Shown piece by piece: positions 1 to 5,520 of a stretch of 5,527 nt of DNA. Under the pieces are notes generated by a model. The model made no database searches and was not told where the DNA came from. It saw only the letters and a list, made by a program, of their open reading frames with translations. The number at the start of each line of letters is the position of its first letter. Position 1 is the first letter of the stretch. The position numbers and the translations under genes are program-made. The DNA is from Sedimentisphaerales bacterium (GTDB lineage Bacteria; Planctomycetota; Phycisphaerae; Sedimentisphaerales; SM23-30). The stretch lies in contig JAFGDI010000160.1 in NCBI GenBank assembly GCA_016932145.1, forward strand, positions 1 through 5,527. The letters are read 5' to 3'.

Positions 1-818
1 CCTTTAATCTGACCCTGAATATTGAATATCCCCATAATATCAAACTGACCCTTCCTGATATCAGCAACATTATTAAAGATTCAGACTTTAACCTCCTGCA
101 AACGCCAAACCCTTCTGTTAATGACATAAGTAACGGAAATAAAACAACTTCCATTACCTATCGCCTCGAACCACTCAATGTTGGCCAGCTCCCTTTCCCC
201 GAGCTGACCGTTGAATACTATGCAGTGAGTGATGATGGTAAGTCCCCTGAAATTAAGCACTTATCATTAAAAGGGCCTCTTCTCACTATCGCCGATGTCG
301 CATCTTCTGCCAGCTCTGCAACCATCGCCGATATTAAGCAACCAGTAGAACTACCCGCCAGTTACACCTGGCTTATCTGGTTGGCCCTTGTTGTTTTCCT
401 GATTGTAATTGCATTGTTAATAATGACTTACATCTACTCAAAAAAACAACTCTCAGCTTCGCCCATACCTGTCCGGCCGGCCCACGAGATCGCTCTGGAA
501 AGACTAAATGCACTCATTGCCGAAAATCTGCTCGAGTCAGGCAGGGTCAAAGAGTTCTATGAAAAATTAAGTTATATCATAAGACTTTATATAGAGCATA
601 GATACGCACTTAAAGCTCCGGAGCGGACCACTGAAGAATTCCTCCAGGAAGCAACTAATAGCTGCGAGTTGCCAGATATATTTAAAGATAAACTACGCGA
701 GTTCCTTATGCATTGCGATATGGTGAAATTCGCTAAATATGCTCCAACTCCTGATGAGACAAAGCGTTCCGTTGATCTGGCCAGAAATTTCATTGAGTCA
801 ACCGCTTCTTTCAGTTAA
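1..818 (+). CDS. BatD/DUF4381-like membrane protein, C-terminal part (5' end outside window)
   Basis: The frame is open from base 3 to the TAA at 816-818, giving 271 visible residues; the true start lies upstream. Visible residues 1-110 are beta-rich, with a 'TYRLEPLNVGQLPFPELTVEYY' style of strand spacing like the extracytoplasmic Ig-like domains of BatD proteins. A single hydrophobic helix follows (WLIWLALVVFLIVIALLIM, about bases 366-434), with lysines (SKKQ) just after it, so the C-terminus should be cytoplasmic. The last 110 residues are helical and match the BatD/DUF4381 tail style: ALERLNALIAE, a YIIRLYIEHRY helix, RTTEEFL, then HCDMVKFAKYAPT. Family members sit with MoxR ATPases, DUF58 and VWA proteins in envelope-associated complexes whose biochemical role is poorly defined. 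ruvC follows after 83 bases. A GTG at 225 is in frame but is an internal valine. The family call is good; the exact subfamily is uncertain. Confidence 0.8.
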   Translation, partial: FNLTLNIEYPHNIKLTLPDISNIIKDSDFNLLQTPNPSVNDISNGNKTTSITYRLEPLNVGQLPFPELTVEYYAVSDDGKSPEIKHLSLKGPLLTIADVASSASSATIADIKQPVELPASYTWLIWLALVVFLIVIALLIMTYIYSKKQLSASPIPVRPAHEIALERLNALIAENLLESGRVKEFYEKLSYIIRLYIEHRYALKAPERTTEEFLQEATNSCELPDIFKDKLREFLMHCDMVKFAKYAPTPDETKRSVDLARNFIESTASFS

Positions 819-860
819 GATGAACTGGTTGTGATAAATATCTGATTGATAGCTATCCTA

Positions 861-891
861 TTGTAAATGCCTGTTAAATAAAAACTTATAA
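861..891 (+). promoter_or_regulatory. Candidate ruvC promoter, near-leaderless
   Basis: TTGTAA (861-866) is followed, 19 bases later, by TTATAA (886-891); CTTATA at 885-890 would give an 18-base spacer. The -10-like element lies in a perfect 10-base palindrome ACTTATAAGT (884-893), only about 10 bases before the ruvC ATG at 902. If it is used, transcription would begin within a few bases of the start codon. No Shine-Dalgarno is seen there, which fits. AT-rich sequence makes chance matches easy. Confidence 0.3.
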
Positions 892-901
892 GTGTGATAC
901 A

Positions 902-1378
902 ATGATTGTTCTTGGAATAGATCCCGGCTTACGCACCAGTGGTTACGGCGTTATCATGCTTGACCGCGGTATATATAAGGTCATTGATGCCGGGACTATT
1001 TCTGTTCGCGCAGAGCAGCCAATGGAGCATCGGCTCAACGCTATCTATAGTGATTTCAATACCTTACTGGATCAACACGCCATCGATATCATTGCCATCG
1101 AAGAGCTTTATGCCCACTATAATCACCCTCGTACCTCTGTTCTCATGGCACATGCCAGAGGATTGTTTTTGTTGACCGCAGCGCAGAGAGACATTAAAAT
1201 ACAAGGGTTTACAGCAACCAGGGTGAAAAAATCTCTTACCGGTAACGGCAGGGCGACCAAAGAGCAGATGCAGCTTGCGATCACTCAGCAGTTAGGGCTC
1301 AAGACCGTTCCGCAACCGGCTGATGTTGCTGATGCTCTGGCTATTGCCATGTGTTGTATAAATAATTATGACAGATGA
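902..1378 (+). CDS. ruvC: Crossover junction endodeoxyribonuclease RuvC
   Basis: RuvC is the dimeric, Mg-dependent resolvase that nicks Holliday junctions symmetrically after RuvAB branch migration in recombinational repair. This 158-residue protein is a little shorter than E. coli RuvC (173) but complete. All four acidic catalytic positions are recognisable: D7 in the opening MIVLGIDPGLRTSGYG, E67 in 'AIEELYAHYN', and D141 and D144 in 'ADVADALAIAM'. The DNA-contacting block KKSLTGNGRATKEQM (residues 109-123) is also present. The ATG at 902 puts the first beta strand directly at the N-terminus, as in the family. No clear Shine-Dalgarno precedes it; a promoter-like element lies about 10 bases upstream. 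ruvA starts 59 bases after the TGA stop. The upstream gene is a BatD-like membrane protein with no evident functional link. Confidence 0.96.
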   Translation: MIVLGIDPGLRTSGYGVIMLDRGIYKVIDAGTISVRAEQPMEHRLNAIYSDFNTLLDQHAIDIIAIEELYAHYNHPRTSVLMAHARGLFLLTAAQRDIKIQGFTATRVKKSLTGNGRATKEQMQLAITQQLGLKTVPQPADVADALAIAMCCINNYDR

Positions 1379-1400
1379 TTTTACAGTTGTCTGATCGTTA

Positions 1401-1427
1401 TTGACCGCCGGTTCGCCGGCTTATAAA
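1401..1427 (+). promoter_or_regulatory. GC-rich hairpin/palindrome between promoter-like boxes upstream of ruvA
   Basis: In the ruvC-ruvA gap, GCCGG (1407-1411), loop TTCG, CCGGC (1416-1420) forms a perfect 5-bp stem. It is flanked exactly by TTGACC (1401-1406) and TTATAA (1421-1426). The hairpin lacks a following T-run, so it is not an intrinsic terminator. The boxes are only 14-15 bases apart, short for a sigma70 promoter. Possible readings are an operator inside a weak promoter, an RNA hairpin that protects or processes a ruvC-ruvA transcript, or chance. Confidence 0.3.
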
Positions 1428-1437
1428 AGCAGGACTT

Positions 1438-2067
1438 ATGATAGCTCGCATTACTGGAAAGCTACTCGAACTCGACAGCAAGACCAACTCCATTTTACTG
1501 GAGGTAGGCCCAATTGCTTATGAAATTCTCGCACCGGGCTATACTATAAGTGAGTTGAGTATGTCAATCAATCGTGAGATAACTCTCTATACGCTAGAGT
1601 TTTACGAAGGTAGCAGTGCTACTGCTTCCAGTTTTATTCCTCGTATCGTAGGCTTTCCTCAGCCGCAGGATAAGGCCTTTTTCCTTAAGTTCACTACTGT
1701 CAAGGGCATAGGTATGAAGAAGGCACTTCGGGCTATGGCTCGTCGTCCTTCCGATATAGCCTGGTCGATCGAAAGTGGTGATGCCACAATGCTTAAGACC
1801 CTGCCAGAGATTGGCAAGCGAACAGCGGAGCAGGTCATAGCCGAGTTGAAGGGCAAGATGGCTGAATTTGCCGATATGCCAAGTCATGCCCCGTCTAAAG
1901 CAGCTAAACCATTGTCAAATATAGAGAAAGAAGCGTTGGAGATTCTTATGCAATTAGGCGAATCTGCCAGTGTCGCTGATATGCTGATCGACAAGGCGCT
2001 TAAATCTGATGATTCTATTGTCACTACCGAACAGTTGGTGCAGGCTGTCTATCGTTTGAAGGCATAA
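1438..2067 (+). CDS. ruvA: Holliday junction branch migration protein RuvA
   Basis: RuvA tetramers bind the four-way junction and load the RuvB motor. The 209-residue protein has the three expected domains. An OB fold comes first (residues 1 to about 75; MIARITGKLLELD, LLEVGPIAYEI). Two helix-hairpin-helix motifs follow: HhH1 around 84-100 (VKGIGMKKALRAM) and HhH2 around 119-136 (LKTLPEIGKRTAEQVIAEL). After a linker (about 145-158) comes the RuvB-contacting domain III (about 160-209; EALEILMQLGES). The hairpin that carries the acidic pin in E. coli reads FYEGSSATASSFIPRIVGF, about seven residues longer than in E. coli and of a form I associate with planctomycete RuvA. AGGA (1431-1434) lies only 3 bases before the ATG, a tight ribosome-binding spacing. 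ruvB is not next door; rsmA follows. Confidence 0.95.
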   Translation: MIARITGKLLELDSKTNSILLEVGPIAYEILAPGYTISELSMSINREITLYTLEFYEGSSATASSFIPRIVGFPQPQDKAFFLKFTTVKGIGMKKALRAMARRPSDIAWSIESGDATMLKTLPEIGKRTAEQVIAELKGKMAEFADMPSHAPSKAAKPLSNIEKEALEILMQLGESASVADMLIDKALKSDDSIVTTEQLVQAVYRLKA

Positions 2068-2074
2068 TTTCCAT

Positions 2075-2104
2075 TTGATATAAACCATTATATACCAATA
2101 TATT
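2075..2104 (+). promoter_or_regulatory. Candidate rsmA promoter
   Basis: TTGATA (2075-2080) and TATATT (2099-2104) are separated by 18 bases; each differs from the sigma70 consensus at one position. The pair lies just after the ruvA stop and about 60 bases before the preferred rsmA ATG at 2164. It would give a leader of roughly 50 bases and allow rsmA to be expressed apart from ruvCA. The region is very AT-rich, so a chance match is possible. Confidence 0.4.
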
Positions 2105-2163
2105 AAACCAGTAATCGAGATTGCTTCAAAGTGATTTGGTCGATTGCTACAACCAGAGATAAT

Positions 2164-3024
2164 ATGCCGCATACCAAACAACACATTCAATATTTACTTA
2201 GTCAGGTTAACTCTCACCCGCATCATAAGTGGGGTCAGAATTTTCTGATTGATCTGAATTTAATGCAACTTGTTGTTGATTCAATAGATATAACCAAGAA
2301 TGATCTGGTTTTGGAAGTAGGTCATGGCACAGGTTCAATGACTGAGCTGCTCAGTGATGCTGCCGGCAAGGTCATAGCCGTTGATATAGATCCTGACATG
2401 CACACAATTGCCCGGCAGGAGTTAGCCAGTCGTGACAATGTGCAGTTTATTCATACTGATATACTGGCAAAGAAAAGCGAGATAAGCCCAGAGGTAATGT
2501 CTGCTGTAAGATGTGCTAAAGCAAGCGTTTCTGGCCGATTTCTTTTAGTTGCCAATCTCCCGTACAATGTGGCAAGTCCATTGATGATCAATTTGCTTAC
2601 AGAAACTCCGGCTTTAGATGGCATGTGTGTTACCGTTCAGGAAGAGGTAGCAGACCGGATGTGTGCCGGTCCTGAAGATGGTGGTGTTTATGGCAAGATA
2701 TCAGTTGTCCTGCAGGCGACCGGCAAAGTGGCTAAAGTTCGTACGCTAAAGCCCGGTTCATTCTGGCCGGCTCCCAAGGTCAATTCAGCGATAGTAAGCT
2801 GGCAGGCAAATCATGCTTTGAGTAAAGCAGAGATTGAATTGCTTAAATCTGCTGCTGATATACTGTTAGGTAAGAGGCGTAAGCAGATCCAGAGTTGTCT
2901 GCCCAAAGGTGTTGACAAGCAAGATATAGTTGACCGTTTTCAGGCCGCCGGTATTGATCCGCAATTGCGTGCCGAAAAGTTGAGTGTAGAGCAGTTTAAC
3001 GTAGCCAGTAATATACTCGCCTAA
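2164..3024 (+). CDS. rsmA: 16S rRNA (adenine(1518)-N(6)/adenine(1519)-N(6))-dimethyltransferase RsmA/KsgA
   Basis: RsmA dimethylates two adjacent adenines in the 3'-terminal helix of 16S rRNA, using S-adenosylmethionine, late in 30S assembly. From the ATG at 2164 the protein has 286 residues, normal for the family. The N-terminus reads TKQHIQYLLSQ...KWGQNFLID (4-30), the usual RsmA opening. Motif I is LEVGHGTGSMT (50-60), with the acidic cofactor-binding site at VDID (73-76) and TDIL at 98-101. The catalytic NLPY is at 131-134, followed by VQEEVADRM and FWPAPKVNSAIV. The C-terminal helical domain contains GKRRKQIQSCL (236-246). A frame-compatible GTG at 2131 would add MIWSIATTRDN, which has no counterpart in the family. 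Both starts have only weak purine-rich upstream sequence (AGAGA before 2164). It lies 96 bases after ruvA and may have its own promoter. Confidence 0.94.
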   Translation: MPHTKQHIQYLLSQVNSHPHHKWGQNFLIDLNLMQLVVDSIDITKNDLVLEVGHGTGSMTELLSDAAGKVIAVDIDPDMHTIARQELASRDNVQFIHTDILAKKSEISPEVMSAVRCAKASVSGRFLLVANLPYNVASPLMINLLTETPALDGMCVTVQEEVADRMCAGPEDGGVYGKISVVLQATGKVAKVRTLKPGSFWPAPKVNSAIVSWQANHALSKAEIELLKSAADILLGKRRKQIQSCLPKGVDKQDIVDRFQAAGIDPQLRAEKLSVEQFNVASNILA

Positions 3025-3377
3025 TTGAGAGTGAGGGATTGTCTTTTGTATCGTCATGTATTCGGGTGGTTTTGCTATTATTGAGTGTATATTAACCAGT
3101 TTAATATATTGAAATAACCACTTCTGTCATTTGTTTCATATTTTTTTAAAAAACCTTCAGAATTTGGATTTTATTTGTTGTTTTATTGCTGTGTAGAGCA
3201 GTGTACTTATGCCGGTGTTTTATTCGGTTGAATCTCAAACCGTAGATAGGCATTCGTCAGCCGGCTTGACAAATATATTAAGAGTACAATCCTTGTTTCG
3301 CCAATGGTCATAATTTGTGTGCAGAAAAATCAAAAGAGGTGAGGCAAGCGAGTAATTGCATACAAAGTAATATTTTT
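3025..3377. other. Long AT-rich non-coding region between rsmA and the secreted-protein gene
   Basis: About 350 bases with no supportable gene. Visible structure: an 8-bp AT-only inverted repeat, TATATTAA (3088-3095), loop CCAGT, TTAATATA (3101-3108). Around it lie GTGGTT (3066-3071) and AACCAC (3116-3121), which could pair as an outer stem. A T-run (about 3140-3147) follows, so this could be a weak terminator for rsmA. Further on, an imperfect palindrome GTCA-GCCGGC-T-TGAC (3256-3270) overlaps a consensus TTGACA (3266-3271). TACAAT (3285-3290) lies only 13 bases after it, too close for a normal sigma70 pair. A CATAAT lies at 3309-3314. The promoter for the downstream gene is probably here, but I cannot fix it. 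No known riboswitch fold was recognised. Confidence 0.5.
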
Positions 3378-3388
3378 GGAGGTCTGAA
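3378..3388 (+). promoter_or_regulatory. Strong Shine-Dalgarno of the LamG-domain gene
   Basis: GGAGG (3378-3382) within GGAGGTCTGAA ends 6 bases before the ATG at 3389, an ideal spacing. It fixes the start and contrasts with the weak or absent sites of ruvC, ruvA and rsmA. Confidence 0.85.
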
Positions 3389-5368
3389 ATGAACAAGTTG
3401 TTAGGTTTGGTTTTGTTGGCATTATCTGTAATGGAGATGTCAGTTAGTGCAGCGGTAACGGGTAGTGTCTATGATGGTACATTTTACGATGCTTTGCCAA
3501 GTAATACAGCGGCTACCAGTGGCGTAAGTCCGTGGTATTATAATGCCAATGGCGGTACAGTAGTAAATACCCAATGGCGTTACCGTGAAGGATTTGGTAC
3601 AGTTGCAATATTTGAGGCTGATGGTTCTGGCAATGATGCGGGATTTTATGGAGAGAAGCCGGAGATATATACTACTATAAGTGGTTTAGTACCTGGCATG
3701 AGTTATGAAATAGATGCGATATTCTGGTCGAATAACGGTGGTACATGGCGAATTCGTGCTGGTCTGGCATCAGGAGTATTGACCGAGTATATCAAGGCTA
3801 CAGCACCGGCAGTAGCGACAGGTGGAATTGAGTCTGATCGTTTCGAATATGCTGCTCCATTAGGCGTAGCGACGGCAGATGCTAATGGCCAGATAAAGGT
3901 ATATGTAGATGATAATGATCCTGCGGTAGCAGCAGACGACCAGGGTAATCGGGTATGGTATGATGGTCTGGTGTATAAGATGGTAAGTCCTGCATATAGT
4001 CCGGAGCCGGCAGATGGCACCAGTGGTGTAGCTACTGATAATGTCAGTCTGAGTTGGCTGGCAGGTCGTAATGTTGCCGGTACAGCGATTAATCCGGAAA
4101 TTGCCAGGCATTATCTGGCGTATTCGATTGATGAGCCGAACTTTATTGACCCGATAGAGATAACAACACTATCATCTGATCCGATCAGTTATACAGTTGG
4201 TTCACTGCTGCCTAATAGTACCTATTACTGGGCAGTATATACCGTGGTTGGCGGCGGCGATTTTGGTGACCCTAACTGTCTGACGGGAGTTACATGGTCC
4301 TTTGAGACTATCAAGACATTGCCATCATTTGACCTTGGCAGTCATCCACAGGATATGCTTGGTGAAAGTGGTTCAGTGGTGCTTTTGACAGCCAGTGCAG
4401 CAGTGCAGAGCGGCAGCAGCGATATAACATATCAATGGTATAAGGGTTTACCTGGTATTTATACTGAACCGGTAGGAACTACCCAGACAACAGCTGAACT
4501 TAGTCTGACGCTGTCAGTAAGTAATGATGGCTATTATTTCTGCCAGGCGATAAATACCGCCGGTAGCGTTGATTCAAAAGCTGCCCTGGTGCAGACAAAG
4601 CGGATATTGGGTTCTTATGCTTTTGACAACACTCTGGCAGAAACATCTGGTGGTCCGGCAGTAGTTATGCCAGCCACAGTGTATTCAACAGATACGCCAT
4701 ATACTACATCAACAGCCAGTTTGTCATTTAATGGTTCAACTCCGGCAACAATTGATGGTAGTTTAATGGTTACTAATGATATAACATTATCAGCATGGTT
4801 TAAGTATAGTTCAGTATCAGCCCATCAGCGTATATATGACTTTGGTAATGGTACGGGAGAATATATCTTCCTGACACCTACCAATGGCTCTAATATGAGA
4901 TTTGCAATAAAGACTGTTGCAAATGGTTCAGAGCAGGGCCTGATAGGTGCAGTTCCAGCCGTGAATCAGTGGAATCATGTAGTGGTAACTATTGGTGGTG
5001 ATACCGGAACAATGTACCTTAATGGTATTCAGGTTGCTCAGTCTCTTACTATGACAGCGAATCCGAGAGAAGTAAATTGTTCTACCAGTTATCTGGCAGA
5101 TAGTCAGTGGCCTGACGACCCATTCTATACCGGTTTAATTGATGATCTGGTAGTGTATAACTATGCGTTGAGTGCAGATGAAGTTGCCGAACTATATACC
5201 AGTTCAACCGGGACAAGTATTTGTATAACACCAATTGAAATGGATATAGCCGGTCCGGATGGAGTTGGTGTTAAAGATTGTAAAGTTGATATGTATGATT
5301 TTGCGGCATTAGCACAGATGTGGCTGAAGTGTAATATTTACCCTCAGAGCAGCTGTTTTAGTGACTGA
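3389..5368 (+). CDS. Secreted multidomain protein: beta-sandwich, FnIII-like, Ig-like, LamG, dockerin-like tail
   Basis: This 659-residue exported protein has no recognisable catalytic domain. A signal peptide (MNKLLGLVLLALSVMEMSVSA) probably ends near residue 21. Residues about 24-200 form a beta-sandwich-like unit (WRYREGFGTVAIFEA, TTISGLVPGMSYEI) seen widely in planctomycete surface proteins. Residues about 203-308 are FnIII-like (SPEPADG, VSLSW, YYWAVYTV, WSFET). Residues about 315-402 are Ig-like (ITYQWYKG, SNDGYYFCQAIN) with one cysteine, C385. Residues about 406-603 are a LamG/concanavalin-like jelly roll (LSFNGS, ITLSAWFKY, WNHVVVTIGG, MYLNGIQV, GLIDDLVVYNYALSADEVAELY). The tail 619-656 (DCKVDMYDFAALAQMWLKC) resembles half a dockerin. 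Such domains bind carbohydrate or matrix, or serve in adhesion; the ligand is unknown. The gene has its own strong ribosome-binding site and terminator, so it appears to be a single-gene unit. Domain calls are by pattern only. Confidence 0.9.
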   Translation: MNKLLGLVLLALSVMEMSVSAAVTGSVYDGTFYDALPSNTAATSGVSPWYYNANGGTVVNTQWRYREGFGTVAIFEADGSGNDAGFYGEKPEIYTTISGLVPGMSYEIDAIFWSNNGGTWRIRAGLASGVLTEYIKATAPAVATGGIESDRFEYAAPLGVATADANGQIKVYVDDNDPAVAADDQGNRVWYDGLVYKMVSPAYSPEPADGTSGVATDNVSLSWLAGRNVAGTAINPEIARHYLAYSIDEPNFIDPIEITTLSSDPISYTVGSLLPNSTYYWAVYTVVGGGDFGDPNCLTGVTWSFETIKTLPSFDLGSHPQDMLGESGSVVLLTASAAVQSGSSDITYQWYKGLPGIYTEPVGTTQTTAELSLTLSVSNDGYYFCQAINTAGSVDSKAALVQTKRILGSYAFDNTLAETSGGPAVVMPATVYSTDTPYTTSTASLSFNGSTPATIDGSLMVTNDITLSAWFKYSSVSAHQRIYDFGNGTGEYIFLTPTNGSNMRFAIKTVANGSEQGLIGAVPAVNQWNHVVVTIGGDTGTMYLNGIQVAQSLTMTANPREVNCSTSYLADSQWPDDPFYTGLIDDLVVYNYALSADEVAELYTSSTGTSICITPIEMDIAGPDGVGVKDCKVDMYDFAALAQMWLKCNIYPQSSCFSD

Positions 5369-5381
5369 TAGTATGGTTTAT

Positions 5382-5424
5382 AGCCGGGGGGCATCGCGCG
5401 GTGATGTCCTCCGGCTGAATTTTT
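5382..5424 (+). terminator. Intrinsic terminator after the LamG-domain gene
   Basis: AGCCGGGGGGCATC (5382-5395) pairs with GATGTCCTCCGGCT (5403-5416) over 14 base pairs, two of them G-U wobbles, around a 7-base loop. After GAA comes TTTTT (5420-5424). It lies 14 bases after the TGA stop of the secreted-protein gene. This is a textbook rho-independent terminator and closes that transcription unit. Confidence 0.9.
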
Positions 5425-5433
5425 AACTTTGAA

Positions 5434-5464
5434 TTGATCTTGTTTTAGCCTGTCTTGCTTATAA
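5434..5464 (+). promoter_or_regulatory. Candidate promoter for the gene beyond the right edge
   Basis: TTGATC (5434-5439) and TTATAA (5459-5464) lie 19 bases apart (18 if CTTATA at 5458-5463 is used). They sit just after the terminator and about 57 bases before a strong ribosome-binding site at the window end. The position is logical, since a new unit must start here, but the sequence match is modest. Confidence 0.35.
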
Positions 5465-5520
5465 AAGCTTTCCAGGGCGAGTCGGGTATATGGAGTTTAA
5501 AGGGAAGCAGAAAACTTTTC

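Noticed and set aside
225..818. A separate gene starting at the GTG at 225
   Set aside because: The frame is open all the way back to base 3, and the upstream residues continue the same beta-rich domain, so 225 is an internal valine of a truncated larger protein.
1594..1887. Reverse-strand open frames inside ruvA (also at 1659-1856)
   Set aside because: They lie wholly opposite a conserved gene, have no recognisable domain and no ribosome-binding site; they are shadows.
2131..2163. GTG at 2131 as the start of rsmA
   Set aside because: It would add 11 residues with no family counterpart. The ATG at 2164 gives the typical TKQ...GQNFLID opening, and no better ribosome site supports the GTG.
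2092..3105. Similar AT-rich strings around TATATTAA(A)CCAGT at about 2099-2112 and 3088-3100
   Set aside because: Low-complexity AT sequence with an indel between copies; too weak for a regulatory motif without more instances.
3209..3313. 34-codon open frame (MPVFYSVESQ...) in the non-coding gap, and an 18-codon one at 3056-3112
   Set aside because: No Shine-Dalgarno, no recognisable content, and lengths expected by chance; the first also overlaps the likely promoter region.
3025..3388. Riboswitch or small RNA in the long leader
   Set aside because: No conserved riboswitch core recognised by eye; the visible inverted repeats are AT-only or short.
3703..4111. Reverse-strand open frames opposite the secreted-protein gene
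   Set aside because: Low-complexity translations opposite a well-supported coding frame; no independent evidence.
1419..5468. Shared 12-mer GCTTATAAAAGC at 1419-1430 and 5457-5468
   Set aside because: One shared 12-mer in 5.5 kb is close to chance expectation, and the flanks do not match; not called a repeat.
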